From Candidatus Nitrosotenuis uzonensis (GTDB taxonomy: Archaea; Thermoproteota; Nitrososphaeria; Nitrososphaerales; Nitrosopumilaceae), in the NCBI RefSeq assembly GCF_000723185.1, contig NZ_CBTY010000009.1, positions 62,001 to 126,000 of the forward strand: DNA of 64,000 bases, given 5' to 3'. A program made the translations under genes and the position numbers. This document shows positions 23,543 through 33,667 of this stretch, piece after piece (the first letter of the stretch is position 1; each line of letters begins with the position of its first letter). A model generated the notes under the pieces. The model did not search any database and had not been told where the DNA came from. It saw only the letters and a program-made list of their open reading frames with translations.

Positions 23543-25047
23543 TTTAGATTCAAGATATTGAGCGAGTTTGTACGTAAATCAAATACACGAATGAGATGAT
23601 TGTTCGTGTCCGTGATGTACAATTTATCTCCATAGTATTTTACATCACTTGGCTCATAAAGTGGAAGTATGCTACACTCAGGATTATCAGGCAGGCACAA
23701 TAGATTTTTCTCTGTTTTTCCTACAAGCGTCAGTACTTGATTATTTTTAAGATCAATTGTCCTTATTGCGGAATTGTATGTGTCAGCTACAAATATTGTT
23801 TCACCAAAGACGCATAAACCCAACGGATGTTGGAACAATGCATCATCCATATGACCATCGCGATGTCCAAACTCAAACAGGCCATGTCCCACCAGCGTCT
23901 TTACTGTTTTCGTACATAGATCAATCTGCCTTATTGCAGAGACTTCGCTATCTGCAAAATACAATTTATCCCCATGTACAAAAACGCCACTTGGTTGCGC
24001 TAACTGTGCATCTCTTGCAGGTCCGTCAATTATGTTCTCTTGTCCCGTGCCTGCGAAAGGCAATACCATTTTTGTTTGTATGTCATATGTCCAAATCTGA
24101 TGGTTCCCGGCCATGGCTACATACACGATGTCATCTTTGCAGGCAACATCCCACGGTGAACTAAGTGCGGTTGAAGTGCCATCACCTCCTGGTGAGATCC
24201 ATGGTCCCTGCACACCGGTGCCTGCCACAGTAAGAACAGTTCTGGTCTCAAAATCAATTTTTCGTATTGCGTGATTTTCTGTGTCTGCGACAAATAGAAT
24301 CTTATCGTTCCATGCAAGACCCTGTGGCCTGAAAAACTTGCACAAATCAAACGAGCCATCCACAAGGCCCTCATGACCACTTCCAATAACATGCTCTATT
24401 TTACCAGATAGATCAGATATCAATATCCGGTTATGATTTGAATCAGAGATTGCAATTTTGCCTACATCGGAGATTGCCAGTTTGCCAGGAAATGAGAGGA
24501 GAGCGGAAGGTATTTTCTTAGAACTGTGAATTGTGGGCAGTTCCCTAGCAAGCGTGCCTTTCCTGGAATGTTTTTCTAACAATACATCAACTACATCGGA
24601 GATTTCCTCTTTCCTGCCCTCTCCTGCCTGCTTGTAAACTACGGTTCCACACGGATCAATTATCACGATGGTTGGCCATGCATTTATGCCAAAACTTTGC
24701 CAGATCTGCATTTTTCTGTCCACTACCACAGGATGACTTATGTTATAACGTAGCACGGCATTACGGACGTTATCCGCGTCTTGCTCTGCGAAGAATTTGC
24801 CAGAATGAACGCCTATGAATACAACTTGCCGATCTTTGTATTTTTTCTCCAATTCTGCCAGAGTTGGAAGCGTGTGCATGCAGTTGATACAGCAATAAGT
24901 CCAAAAATCCAGCACCACCACGTTCCCCTTAAGACGATCAGAGCTCAGTGGCTCGTCTGTATTTATCCATTCAAATCCGTCTGGAAATTCTGGAGCCTTT
25001 GTAACGGTAAAGAAACCTTCAAACATGTATTGTTTTGGTAGTTTCAA
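23539..25047 (-). CDS. Thioredoxin-like plus NHL-repeat propeller protein (NHLRC2-like)
   Basis: A 502-residue protein. Residues about 15-155 are a TlpA-type thioredoxin domain with a CxxC at 53-56 (LDFWTYCCINCMHTLP) and the cis-Pro region NAWPTIV. Residues about 175-500 are six NHL blades (KIAISDSNHNRILISDL, ILFVADTENHAIRKID, TIFVADTYNSAIRTID, KLYITDTNNHLIRVFD). This is the architecture of animal NHLRC2 and its bacterial relatives. There is no signal peptide, so it is cytoplasmic. The redox partner is unknown. ATG 25026 is a possible later start. It overlaps the downstream RAM gene by 4 nt. Confidence 0.9.
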   Translation of the reverse strand: MKLPKQYMFEGFFTVTKAPEFPDGFEWINTDEPLSSDRLKGNVVVLDFWTYCCINCMHTLPTLAELEKKYKDRQVVFIGVHSGKFFAEQDADNVRNAVLRYNISHPVVVDRKMQIWQSFGINAWPTIVIIDPCGTVVYKQAGEGRKEEISDVVDVLLEKHSRKGTLARELPTIHSSKKIPSALLSFPGKLAISDVGKIAISDSNHNRILISDLSGKIEHVIGSGHEGLVDGSFDLCKFFRPQGLAWNDKILFVADTENHAIRKIDFETRTVLTVAGTGVQGPWISPGGDGTSTALSSPWDVACKDDIVYVAMAGNHQIWTYDIQTKMVLPFAGTGQENIIDGPARDAQLAQPSGVFVHGDKLYFADSEVSAIRQIDLCTKTVKTLVGHGLFEFGHRDGHMDDALFQHPLGLCVFGETIFVADTYNSAIRTIDLKNNQVLTLVGKTEKNLLCLPDNPECSILPLYEPSDVKYYGDKLYITDTNNHLIRVFDLRTNSLNILNLK

Positions 25048-25063
25048 AAATAAAAATCAATAA

Positions 25064-25324
25064 TCAGTGTCCGCCGCCAGTGGGAACAGTAATTCCAGCA
25101 CATGATTTGACCTTGGCATCTGCAATTTTCCAGTTAGTGAATGACCAGTACTGTCCCTGCTCGTGCTTTAGCTTTATCTCATCGCACGTCATCAGTTCCA
25201 GCTCAGCTTTTTCTTGTTCCTCAAGTGGGACCATGACCATCTGTTTGTGCAATACCACGTAACCGCCAAAGCCAGCACCTAGCACTAGAAACACTATGCC
25301 TATGATGAAGATCGGATCCATCAT
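25064..25324 (-). CDS. Small single-pass membrane protein, 86 aa
   Basis: One N-terminal helix (PIFIIGIVFLVLGAGFGGYVVL), then a polar outside or inside domain with two cysteines (LMTCDEIKLKHEQ, VKSCAGITVPTG). The gene lies just upstream of the NHL-thioredoxin gene (16-nt gap), so it is probably co-transcribed with it; a disulphide link to that redox protein is only a guess. No family recognised. Confidence 0.65.
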   Translation of the reverse strand: MMDPIFIIGIVFLVLGAGFGGYVVLHKQMVMVPLEEQEKAELELMTCDEIKLKHEQGQYWSFTNWKIADAKVKSCAGITVPTGGGH

Positions 25325-25377
25325 CGGTAGCCGTTGATTTGGTAGCTATTTTATCTTTATGAATCAGATCGACGTGT

Positions 25378-26550
25378 TTAGCTCCAAACTTTTTCTTTGA
25401 ACGTCCATTTTTTATTCAAAATAAAGTTACTAAGTGCGGCACAAAATACTGCTGTGATCAACGCTATAGGATAGTCTATACGATATTGGTCAACAAGCAA
25501 GTAAACCATACCTATCTGTGCAAGCGCTCCTAGTGAACTGAACCCTATGAATTTACCATATTGTATCAATGTATGCTTCGGTGTAAAGTCACGGTCCTCA
25601 AATGTCCACATCTTATTCAGAACAAAGTTGCTTGTCATAGATACAACTATGCCTATAATTGTAGCATGAATATACCATAGATGAGTTACCACGCCAGAAA
25701 ATAGCGACGAAATTAGATAGTTTATCCCAAGCCCTATTGCACCTATGCTGTAAAACCTTCCTGCCTTTGAGAGAAATCCCACTGATGGTCGTTTTTCTTC
25801 ACGAGCTGCTGCCTTTCCATGGCGATACAAATTCCAGACGGCACGAAGATAGTCAGTTACAGTCCTAAAGTCAAGCTTGCTTGAGCCAAATTTGCGATTT
25901 GTGAACGTATATGGGATCTCAAGGATTTTTGCATTCTTCTTTTTTACCAGAATCTCCAAGAGCATCTTATAACCTATGGCGTCAAATTTGAGTCCTTGAA
26001 TTACCTGGCGCCTGAATGCAAAAAATCCTGACATCGGGTCCTTTGCAGAAACTCCCAGTCCGTGTTTTGCAATAAAAGTAGCAGTTTTGCTCATTATCTT
26101 TCTTTTCAGTGTCCAGCCATCAATTGAACCGCCCTTTACATAGCGCGATGCGATGACAATATCGTATTTTGTATGTTTTAACGCGTCAAGCATTTTCGGT
26201 AAGAGGTTTGGAGGATGAGACAGATCGCTGTCCATGACTACTATGGTATTTCCTGTAGCGTATTGAATTCCCTTCAGTATTGCAGAGCTAAGTCCTTCTT
26301 TTGTCTTTCTGTGTATAATATCAATAGTATGATTTGCGAGTTTTTTTACACTTTGCAAATATTCTTCCACTATCTTACCTGTTCCATCAGGGGAATTATC
26401 ATCTACCACTATGGTCTGGGCGGTGGCATTCTTTGGAAGGTTTTCCTCAATTGATTTTAGCACTTGCAGTATGTTTTTTGATTCATTATACGTGGGAACT
26501 ATGATGGAAATCTGAGCTGCTTTTGTGCCAGAGCTGACCTCATCAAACAT
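25378..26550 (-). CDS. GT2 glycosyltransferase (dolichol-phosphate mannosyltransferase type) fused to GtrA-like domain
   Basis: A 390-residue protein. Residues about 15-240 are a GT-A fold: IIVPTYNESKNI, DDNSPDGTGKIV and the metal-binding DSDLSHPP, with MSGFFAFRR later, all characteristic of DPM1-like enzymes that move mannose or glucose from GDP or UDP to dolichol phosphate. Residues about 265-385 are four membrane helices of the GtrA family (GAIGLGINYLISSLF, MTSNFVLNKMWTFEDRD, ALSNFILNKKWTFKE), thought to help flip the lipid-linked sugar. The fusion is common in archaea. It supplies sugar for N-glycosylation of S-layer proteins, by inference. Confidence 0.9.
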   Translation of the reverse strand: MFDEVSSGTKAAQISIIVPTYNESKNILQVLKSIEENLPKNATAQTIVVDDNSPDGTGKIVEEYLQSVKKLANHTIDIIHRKTKEGLSSAILKGIQYATGNTIVVMDSDLSHPPNLLPKMLDALKHTKYDIVIASRYVKGGSIDGWTLKRKIMSKTATFIAKHGLGVSAKDPMSGFFAFRRQVIQGLKFDAIGYKMLLEILVKKKNAKILEIPYTFTNRKFGSSKLDFRTVTDYLRAVWNLYRHGKAAAREEKRPSVGFLSKAGRFYSIGAIGLGINYLISSLFSGVVTHLWYIHATIIGIVVSMTSNFVLNKMWTFEDRDFTPKHTLIQYGKFIGFSSLGALAQIGMVYLLVDQYRIDYPIALITAVFCAALSNFILNKKWTFKEKVWS

Positions 26551-26618
26551 AATTGATTTTGCCCGAAAATACAGATATTAATTTGTAATCAAAACAGTTC
26601 ACGCCCAAGTTAAATTCT

Positions 26619-27815
26619 TTAAAAACCTGCCAGAAGAGGGTCTTTTGGCTTTAAGATCTCACGCAGGACAATCGTCGCATACGAGCCTCGAGGTAGCATG
26701 AATTTTATTGTGTCAGCGCAGGCAGCAAAATCTGCACATTTTATACAGGCAGATCTGAATCCTCCTTCCGAGCTTAGTTCCTGCATCTCCTTAAAGTAAA
26801 AGTCTTTTGCAGAGATCTCCTCATTTTCAAGTATCCTACCAAGTATGCTCTCAAATCGTGTCTTTTTAAAATACGAATATCCAATTATCGGAATCGCAAG
26901 TTTCTGATTCGGATCCATTTCGAATCTTCCAAGGTTGGAATTTTTGTCATAGCAGACATCGCCTGCTTGAGGCTCAAATAGTTCTTCACCGCTTTGGTAT
27001 GCGCTGCTCAGAGTTAGGTTGAATAGGTATGACTGATACGCGTCCACGTAGAATCTCCTCATTGAGAGAGGTAATCTGGCAAAGGCCTTCTGTGGATTTT
27101 GATGTGCTATCATTTCTTGTAGTAGTATTTTTTCAATGTCCATCCCAGGTGGAATCTGCTGCAATGCTTCTGCATATTTAGATGGGTCTGACATAATTTT
27201 TCTGAGCGCAGTGTTCTTTTCATCATCATACTCAGATATGAAAGAGAGCGCAAGACTTAGTGCATCGGAAAATCGTCTTTGCACTAGCGCCTTTCCAACA
27301 AGATGAGTTACAGCTCGTTTAGAGCCGAATCTTTGATATCCATAAAAATTCAATATGCGATCGTATTCATTAAACGCAGATATGTCAGCAGACAGGCCTG
27401 TGACCTTTATGGTAAACCTATTTCCAATCATATCCTTTGCAGATAGAGGTTTTGAAACAAAGCCAATCAGAGTTAGCGATATTTTTGCATCAGTAACGTC
27501 TGACAGTATTTTGTTTTTTCCAGTAGAACATACGAATTGTTCTGTGAGTGCAGATGCGTCCTTTAGGCCAAGTGCTTTCAGTCTTGCACCATGTACCCTG
27601 TAGATTCTCTCTAGAGCGTGTGTCGTATCGATTCCGTATTTTTTTAGTTTGTAGACAGCAAATCCATCATTTTGCGAGCTTGATATCCTCACTCTTTCCG
27701 ATATAATCTCGCTTACCACAAAATCCTCGAATCTGTTTTTAATTACGCCGCTGCTACCTTCAAATCGCGTCGTGTAGACTAGAATTCCAATGTTTTCATC
27801 TATTTTTGGTATCAC
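26619..27815 (-). CDS. truD: tRNA pseudouridine(13) synthase TruD
   Basis: A 398-residue protein with the TruD signature LGLKDASALTEQFV, in which Asp is the catalytic nucleophile, preceded by GFAVYKLKKYGIDTTHAL. The later FYGYQRFGSKR and the TRUD insertion domain (about 150-330) are in order, and the end ...LPRGSYATIVLREI is typical. The enzyme converts U13 of tRNAs to pseudouridine in the D-arm region. The 4-nt overlap with the upstream propeller gene indicates one transcript although the functions are unrelated. Confidence 0.93.
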   Translation of the reverse strand: MIPKIDENIGILVYTTRFEGSSGVIKNRFEDFVVSEIISERVRISSSQNDGFAVYKLKKYGIDTTHALERIYRVHGARLKALGLKDASALTEQFVCSTGKNKILSDVTDAKISLTLIGFVSKPLSAKDMIGNRFTIKVTGLSADISAFNEYDRILNFYGYQRFGSKRAVTHLVGKALVQRRFSDALSLALSFISEYDDEKNTALRKIMSDPSKYAEALQQIPPGMDIEKILLQEMIAHQNPQKAFARLPLSMRRFYVDAYQSYLFNLTLSSAYQSGEELFEPQAGDVCYDKNSNLGRFEMDPNQKLAIPIIGYSYFKKTRFESILGRILENEEISAKDFYFKEMQELSSEGGFRSACIKCADFAACADTIKFMLPRGSYATIVLREILKPKDPLLAGF

Positions 27816-29362
27816 TGTGTCACGATAACTGTGATATATTGCGAAACAGTCACGTCTGTAGTTCTTGCAGAAATCAATATTTTGTACGTGTCGGGTAGTG
27901 CAGACTCATCAGCAGTTATGAGCACAGGTATGATTTTTGTTGCACCTGCAACTACACTTTGCGGCACAAGATCAACTGTTACATCGCCAAACACAGAGGA
28001 TGTCTTTGATGAAACATCGGCGCTACTGGTTGTGCTCAGGTTTACCTCTACTTGGGCCGATTGGCCACGAGGTATTTTGAGCGTTGTTTGCGATACGCTC
28101 AGTTCCACAGGAAGCGGTTTTGTCAGGTCGACAACTCCGATGTTATTTTCGACCCATTCTGTGAACCAGACTTTGTCACCTGCCGCCTTGAAGCCAAATA
28201 CCTGGGCAATGCCACAGTCTTTATTGCCTCCGCAATCTGCCCAGTTAGGGTTCTTTGAAGGCACGTGATATTCAATTAATGACTCTGTGATAGTATCAAA
28301 TACTGCAATTGCGTTTCCTATCTGTTCATTAAACACTATTTTGTCCCCATCCGTTTGAATCCAGTAGGGTCCTGTGACAGGTGTTTTTATCACGCCAGTG
28401 CGATTGCCATACGTTTCTGGGATTGCATCAGATGTCATGTATTTTGTGAACTTTTGTAGTACAGGATCAAACTTAAAAAAGGAGCTGCTGGACGTATCTG
28501 CAATCCAGACATTATCTGACTTGTCAATTGCAAGCCCTACTGGAGTGCCCAAGTCTGGAGGCAGATTGAACACATCAGAATACTGTAGTGATGTAGAGTT
28601 ATCAGGTATGGTAGAAAGCCCGGAAAACTGTGCATAGTCGAACTTTACCAGGGCCCCCCCTTGCCTTAACATCCAGTTTGTGTACCATACGCTTCCCTTC
28701 GAATCAAAATCAAACCCTCCAGTAAACGAGCCAGCTATTGGAGATGGAACATTAAGATACGTGCGGTTCTGATTCAAGTCCAAGAAGCTTATCTTGCCTC
28801 CGTAAAAGTCATTGACTACAACGTGGTTATTTCTGATTTTGAGATGCTGTGGAAGCGACTCGGTGCTTGGTGGAAATCCTATTGGATGGTACGTTCCGTC
28901 CTGTGTTGAGAATCTCCAAATCGCATTATGTGCATCATCTGTGAACCAGACATTTCCATTAGAATAATCCATACCCCATACCATCGTTCTTGTCATTTCT
29001 GTCCATTCAGGATTTTCATACTCGGTAAACTTTTTTGAGAGTGGATCAAACTTTGCAACCATGCCAGTAGTGGTCTGTGCGAACCAGACATTTCCAGCCT
29101 CATCCACAGTAACTGCAAGCGGCATTGTGCACTTTGTTGGGATTTTGTATTCTGTTACATATGCGTTTGATTTTGCCTCGCTTGATTGGCAGAATTGTTC
29201 CCTTCGTAGATCAGGAAAGTGGTCTTCAGGAGTTCCAGTTATGGTAAGCTTTGCCTCTGGATTTTGCATAGGCCCGGAATTTAGTGCGAGTGTGACTGTA
29301 GAAGTAACAAGAATTACCGCAAAAAATGCGGCCACTATTATTCCCTTTGTCCTTTGTTTCAC
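27812..29362 (-). CDS. Membrane-anchored beta-propeller (Vgb/streptogramin-lyase-like) protein
   Basis: A 516-residue protein. An uncleaved or cleaved N-terminal hydrophobic segment (about 8-28) directs the rest outside. Repeated blades contain GNVWFAQT, GNVWFTDDAHNAIWRF, GSVWYTNW, NVWIADTS and DKVWFTEWVENNIGVVD, the W(F/Y)T pattern of virginiamycin B lyase-like propellers. The C-terminal 120 residues are an Ig-like beta-sandwich (LKIPRGQSAQVEVNLS). True lyase function is unlikely in this context, and propellers of this type often bind ligands or act as surface scaffold. It lies upstream of TruD with a 4-nt overlap. Confidence 0.85.
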   Translation of the reverse strand: MKQRTKGIIVAAFFAVILVTSTVTLALNSGPMQNPEAKLTITGTPEDHFPDLRREQFCQSSEAKSNAYVTEYKIPTKCTMPLAVTVDEAGNVWFAQTTTGMVAKFDPLSKKFTEYENPEWTEMTRTMVWGMDYSNGNVWFTDDAHNAIWRFSTQDGTYHPIGFPPSTESLPQHLKIRNNHVVVNDFYGGKISFLDLNQNRTYLNVPSPIAGSFTGGFDFDSKGSVWYTNWMLRQGGALVKFDYAQFSGLSTIPDNSTSLQYSDVFNLPPDLGTPVGLAIDKSDNVWIADTSSSSFFKFDPVLQKFTKYMTSDAIPETYGNRTGVIKTPVTGPYWIQTDGDKIVFNEQIGNAIAVFDTITESLIEYHVPSKNPNWADCGGNKDCGIAQVFGFKAAGDKVWFTEWVENNIGVVDLTKPLPVELSVSQTTLKIPRGQSAQVEVNLSTTSSADVSSKTSSVFGDVTVDLVPQSVVAGATKIIPVLITADESALPDTYKILISARTTDVTVSQYITVIVTQ

Positions 29363-29396
29363 ATGTGCTTTTCAAGGCTACCATGTTATATCTTTT

Positions 29397-29756
29397 TTAT
29401 AACAGCTTGAGGTGTTTTGTGATTTTATCAACCAGATCCTCGGGAGCAGGTCCAATTGAAATGCATGTAAGTGTTCCAGGTGCAATTTGGGTATGACCAG
29501 CATCTGTAACTTCAGACCATGGAAGATTCAGATCAATTGCAGTTCTCTTTATCTGTTCAAGCTCAGTTTCAGTGTTTACTTTTAGCACTATCTTTTCCTG
29601 ACCGCCCCACCATTTCGAAAACCAGTCAGGGTGAGATTTACGTACATTTTCTGCGCCAAGAACGCAGGCGTGACCTACCTGTGCTGCGATTTTGCCTTTT
29701 CCCATTCCCAGATCGGTTCTAACTACAATTACCTGTTTTATCTCTCCCATAAACAA
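29397..29756 (-). CDS. pth2: Peptidyl-tRNA hydrolase, archaeal Pth2
   Basis: A 119-residue protein, the usual length. Motifs VVRTDLGMGKGKIAAQVGHA and DAGHTQIAPGTLTCISIGP match the Pth2 core (the first Lys/Gln-rich loop and the Asp-Ala-Gly-His-Thr strand). It frees stalled peptidyl-tRNAs. It is divergent from the geranylgeranyl reductase gene with a 78-nt gap. Confidence 0.95.
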   Translation of the reverse strand: MFMGEIKQVIVVRTDLGMGKGKIAAQVGHACVLGAENVRKSHPDWFSKWWGGQEKIVLKVNTETELEQIKRTAIDLNLPWSEVTDAGHTQIAPGTLTCISIGPAPEDLVDKITKHLKLL

Positions 29757-29834
29757 CTCACAAAAAGACCATTGAAAAAATTTGCGCTAGTTAGCGTGAT
29801 AAGTTAAATTAATGCGCACGCGAAAGCAAACAAA

Positions 29835-30971
29835 ATGTCATTTGATGTAGTTGTGGCAGGCGGAAGCGTTGCCGGACTTTTTTGTGCCCGTGAAATCGCT
29901 AAAAGTGGTCATAGTGTTTTGGTAGTTGAAGAGGATTTTGAGATAGGTAGCCCAGAGCACTGCGGAGGCCTTGTTAGTGCATCAGGTCTTGAAGATCTGG
30001 GCATCATACCATCAAACAAAACGCTAGATAGTCAGATTGAGTTTGCACGCCTTATCTCACCTGGTGGTGCAAGCGTTACAGTTAATGCAAAAAAACAGAA
30101 TGTGTTAGTGATCAATAGGCGAGAGTTTGACAAGCAGATTGCATTGCAGGCGCAAAAAAATGGGGCAGATATCAAGGTAAAAACAACTTTGAAGACTGCA
30201 AAAGACGGAAAAGCAGTTACAAATTCAGGCACATTCGATTACAAGATTCTAGTTGATGCACGCGGTGTATCGTCACTGGTAAATAAAGATCGAACTGGTA
30301 TGCTTCAGTCTGCCCAGTACGAAGTTTATGCAGACTGGATAGAAAAAGGAGTAGTGGAGGTCAACTTTGACGCTCAAAAGTATCCGGGATTTTTTTCTTG
30401 GATTATACCGGAATCGAATGGAATTGGCAAGATAGGAGTTGCCGGAAGAGCAATTAATGCAATGGACGCAATTGAGAAAATCTTAGAGCAGAAAGGTAAG
30501 CACTCAGTAATCAGAAAAGTGTTTGCCCCAATCTGGGTAAACGGCCCCATACAAGAATTCATAGTCGGTGATACGGTTGTAGTCGGTGATGCTGCAGGTC
30601 AATCAAAACCTACAACTGCAGGAGGAATTTATTCATGCGGAATAGGGGGGATTTTTGCAGGAAAGGCAATTGCAAGATTTTTGAATACTGGAAATCGTGA
30701 TGCTCTTGCCGAATACAGGAAATCATGGCATAAAAAATTTGGACATGAATTTGAAAAACAACTTTTTGCACGCAAAATGCTTGAACGCCTAGACAATCCA
30801 ACCATAGACAAGTTATTCTCATCAATAACTGCAGATATGATAAAAGATATTTCCGAAAGTGACGATTTTGATTTTCACACCTCTGCAATAGTCAAAATGC
30901 TGGGTCTGAGAGGATCTCTAAAAATGGCACAGACCATATTTGGGGCTGAAATCAAAAAGCTTCTAAGCTAG
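29835..30971 (+). CDS. Geranylgeranyl reductase family (archaeal lipid saturation)
   Basis: A 378-residue FAD-dependent oxidoreductase. The N-terminal FAD motif is VVAGGSVAGLFCAREIA, followed by a glutamate strand (LVVEED), SPEHCGGLVS (containing the family Cys), and the second FAD contact VVGDAAGQSKPTTAGGI. These features match digeranylgeranylglycerophospholipid reductases, which saturate the isoprenoid chains of ether lipids at the membrane face. It is soluble or peripheral, with no membrane segment. Homologues can have other prenyl substrates. Confidence 0.88.
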   Translation: MSFDVVVAGGSVAGLFCAREIAKSGHSVLVVEEDFEIGSPEHCGGLVSASGLEDLGIIPSNKTLDSQIEFARLISPGGASVTVNAKKQNVLVINRREFDKQIALQAQKNGADIKVKTTLKTAKDGKAVTNSGTFDYKILVDARGVSSLVNKDRTGMLQSAQYEVYADWIEKGVVEVNFDAQKYPGFFSWIIPESNGIGKIGVAGRAINAMDAIEKILEQKGKHSVIRKVFAPIWVNGPIQEFIVGDTVVVGDAAGQSKPTTAGGIYSCGIGGIFAGKAIARFLNTGNRDALAEYRKSWHKKFGHEFEKQLFARKMLERLDNPTIDKLFSSITADMIKDISESDDFDFHTSAIVKMLGLRGSLKMAQTIFGAEIKKLLS

Positions 30972-31021
30972 TCCAATTTTCTATGAGCAAGCTATAAATG
31001 CAGTTCTAAAAAACCAGCTAC

Positions 31022-31201
31022 ATGTCAACATCAATGACACTGCCAATATGCAGCTGCTGTCACAGACACATCATGCCAAATGATAAATGCGTAAAATTCA
31101 ACTGCCCGGAATGCGGATCAGTGCTGATTTGGAGATGCGAGAGCTGTAGAGAGGCTGCAAGGCCGTTTACATGCAGATCATGCAGTTTTTCAGGACCATA
31201 G
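31022..31201 (+). CDS. Small zinc-ribbon protein (HVO_2753-type), 59 aa
   Basis: ATG 31022 begins MSTSMTLPICSCCHRHIMP, and the following blocks CPECGSVLIWRCESC and CRSCSFSG give four CxxC pairs arranged as two zinc ribbons. Its stop is 3 nt before the aEF-1beta start. Homologues are often annotated as zinc-ribbon RNA-binding proteins and are typically encoded beside aEF-1beta in archaea, as here. It is too short for many gene callers. The role is probably linked to translation; this is based on context. Confidence 0.85.
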   Translation: MSTSMTLPICSCCHRHIMPNDKCVKFNCPECGSVLIWRCESCREAARPFTCRSCSFSGP

Positions 31202-31204
31202 AAA

Positions 31205-31486
31205 ATGGCACGACTTTTACTGATCACCAAGATTCTACCAGTAGGAACTGAAGTTAACTTGGACGATCTGGCAAAAAAAATAGCTGCAAATATGCAAGGA
31301 GACATAAAGCTTGGAAAATACACCAAAGAACCACTAGCTTTTGGCCTATACTATCTTAAGGCGGAATTCGATCTAGATGATAAGGAAGGACAAATGGACA
31401 TGCTTGAGAATTCAGTAAGATCAGTTGACGGCGTAAGCGAGTTTGAAGTGCTCAACATGAGCAGAAAATCAGTAGATGTGAAGTGA
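31205..31486 (+). CDS. ef1b: Translation elongation factor aEF-1beta
   Basis: A 93-residue protein of the normal archaeal length, beginning [20 protein letters not shown] and continuing [20 protein letters not shown] with the C-terminal [16 protein letters not shown]. It is the guanine nucleotide exchange factor that reloads EF-1alpha with GTP. It sits between the zinc-ribbon gene (3 nt upstream) and the Cdc48 gene (5 nt downstream). Confidence 0.95.
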   Translation: MARLLLITKILPVGTEVNLDDLAKKIAANMQGDIKLGKYTKEPLAFGLYYLKAEFDLDDKEGQMDMLENSVRSVDGVSEFEVLNMSRKSVDVK

Positions 31487-31491
31487 TCTAA

Positions 31492-33663
31492 GTGGCCCGA
31501 AAGGACGAACCTTTGCAGATGCGGATAGGCGAAGCAAAGCAAAGGGACGTTGGAAAGAAGCGAGCGAGAATAGGCCCGGACGCAATGGATTATCTGAAAG
31601 TAAACCCAGGTGACACCATAGAGATAACAGGCAAACGCACCAGCTGTGCCGTTGTATGGCCGACTGATGAAGACGACAAGTTTGCAGACATAATACGAAT
31701 TGATGGGCAGACAAGAAAGAATGTTGGTGGCGCTCTCAATGACATTGTAAAAATAAAAAAGGCAACTGCCAAGACAGCCAAGTCAATTGTGCTGGTTCCA
31801 GTAAGCGATGTGGTGACAGTTGACAAGGAATTTACAGATTTTGTTAAAAACAGACTAAAGGGATTGCCTTTCTGCCAAGGAGACGAAATCTCAGTCATGA
31901 TTCTTGGAAATCCCATGGACTTTAAAATCAGCAAGGCATCCCCGAAAGGAATCGTCACAATAGATAGAACTACTGAATTTTCCATATCCACAGACAAGTC
32001 CATTGACAAAAAAGTTCGTGTCACGTATGAAGAAGTAGGAGGACTCAAAAACGAGATCAAGGTGATGCGAGAAATAGTAGAGTTGCCGCTAAGACATCCT
32101 GAGATTTTCATAAGGCTTGGAATAGAACCGCATTCAGGAATATTGCTGTACGGACCGCCAGGATGCGGAAAGACGCTCATTGCCAAAGTCCTGGCGTCAG
32201 AATCAGAGGCAAACATGTTTTCAATTAATGGACCTGAAATCATGAACAAGTACTATGGTGAGACAGAGGCAAAATTGCGCGACATATTCAAGGAGGCAAA
32301 AGATAACTCACCCAGCATAATATTCATCGACGAAATCGACGCCATTGCACCAAAAAGAGAGGAAGCATATGGAGATGTCGAAAAACGCGTTGTAGCACAG
32401 CTTTTGGCACTCATGGATGGTCTCACAGACAGAGGAAACGTCATAGTTCTTGGTGCAACCAACAGACCCGACAGCGTTGATCCTGCACTAAGGAGACCTG
32501 GTAGGTTTGATAGAGAGATTGAAGTCTCAGTTCCTAACGCCGACGGACGTTTAGAGATTTTGCAGATTCACACACGCGGAATGCCGATAGCAGAAGACGT
32601 AGAATTAAAGAGACTCGCATCAGAGCTACACGGATACACAGGTGCAGATATCAAATCTCTGTGCAGAGAAGCAGCACTCAAGGCAATAAGGAGGTATCTT
32701 CCCGAAATAGATCTTGAAACAGAGAAGGTTTCATCTGAAATTTTACAGTCAATGGAGATAACGCTTCAGGACTTTTACGATGCCATGCATGAGGTAGTGC
32801 CTACCGCGATGAGAGAGTTTTACGTAGAAAGACCCAAGGTGTTTTGGAACGATGTTGGAGGACTGGATGAGGTAAAACGTACGCTCCAAGACAACCTCAT
32901 TGTAGCTTTAAGAGAACCGCAAAAATTCTACAACATGGGCATAAAGCCCCCAAGAGGAGTACTTTTGTACGGACCGCCAGGATGCGGAAAGACCCTTCTT
33001 GCAAGGGCGGTTGCAACAGAGAGCGGTGGGAACATGATTCTAGTTAGAGGTCCTGAAATCCTTTCAAAATGGGTTGGCGAGTCAGAGAAGGCAATCAGAG
33101 AGATATTCAGAAAGGCAAAGACATCAGCTCCGTGTGTCATAATATTTGATGAGATGGACTCGCTTGCAAGAATGAAATCCGGTGAAGAGGCAGGCATAGG
33201 GCAGACAATCCTCAGTCAGCTTTTAACCGAAATGGAAGAAAGCGGTTCGTCCAGAGTTGCAGTAATAGGAATTACAAACAGGCCTGACCTTTTGGATCAC
33301 TCGTTGCTAAGACCAGGTCGACTTGAACCCGTCCTGTATGTTCAGCAACCTGACGAGAAGGGCAGACTTCAGATAATCAAGATATTGACCAAAAAGATGC
33401 CGCTATCAGCAGACGTCGATTTAGATGAGATTGCAGTATCAACACAAAACTACACCGGGGCCGACCTTGCAGCCTTGTGCAGAGAAGCAGGCGTTCACGC
33501 AATGCAAAATAACGCTGCAAAAGTAGGTAGTGTCGATTTTTCAGCAGCGCTCAAAAAAGTACACCCATCAATTACAAAAGAAGTAGACCAATGGTATACG
33601 TCAATAAGGGAAACTATTTCTAATGTAGTTCCCAAAGCAATAGACAAGACGTTTTACGGTTAA
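31492..33663 (+). CDS. cdc48: Cdc48/VCP-type AAA+ ATPase (VAT)
   Basis: A 723-residue unfoldase starting with GTG. Residues about 1-180 are the double-psi-barrel N-domain ([35 protein letters not shown]). The D1 ATPase has Walker [11 protein letters not shown] and Walker [16 protein letters not shown]; the D2 has a second [10 protein letters not shown] and [15 protein letters not shown]. Each domain has an arginine finger block ([15 protein letters not shown] and [15 protein letters not shown]). It unfolds substrates and can feed the proteasome. The following winged-helix gene is 4 nt away and is probably functionally linked. Confidence 0.96.
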   Translation: MARKDEPLQMRIGEAKQRDVGKKRARIGPDAMDYLKVNPGDTIEITGKRTSCAVVWPTDEDDKFADIIRIDGQTRKNVGGALNDIVKIKKATAKTAKSIVLVPVSDVVTVDKEFTDFVKNRLKGLPFCQGDEISVMILGNPMDFKISKASPKGIVTIDRTTEFSISTDKSIDKKVRVTYEEVGGLKNEIKVMREIVELPLRHPEIFIRLGIEPHSGILLYGPPGCGKTLIAKVLASESEANMFSINGPEIMNKYYGETEAKLRDIFKEAKDNSPSIIFIDEIDAIAPKREEAYGDVEKRVVAQLLALMDGLTDRGNVIVLGATNRPDSVDPALRRPGRFDREIEVSVPNADGRLEILQIHTRGMPIAEDVELKRLASELHGYTGADIKSLCREAALKAIRRYLPEIDLETEKVSSEILQSMEITLQDFYDAMHEVVPTAMREFYVERPKVFWNDVGGLDEVKRTLQDNLIVALREPQKFYNMGIKPPRGVLLYGPPGCGKTLLARAVATESGGNMILVRGPEILSKWVGESEKAIREIFRKAKTSAPCVIIFDEMDSLARMKSGEEAGIGQTILSQLLTEMEESGSSRVAVIGITNRPDLLDHSLLRPGRLEPVLYVQQPDEKGRLQIIKILTKKMPLSADVDLDEIAVSTQNYTGADLAALCREAGVHAMQNNAAKVGSVDFSAALKKVHPSITKEVDQWYTSIRETISNVVPKAIDKTFYG

Positions 33664-33667
33664 GAAA

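Noticed and set aside
23757-24164. Antisense open frame of 135 residues
   Set aside because: It lies fully inside the NHL-thioredoxin gene on the other strand, with Cys/His-rich, low-complexity sequence typical of a shadow frame.
27812-29362. Virginiamycin B lyase (antibiotic resistance) function
   Set aside because: The propeller pattern is shared by many surface proteins; here a membrane anchor and Ig domain are present, and there is no reason to infer antibiotic degradation.
31590-32249. Antisense frame of 219 residues in cdc48
   Set aside because: It is entirely opposite the N-domain and D1 of Cdc48 and has Ser/Thr/Pro-rich shadow composition.
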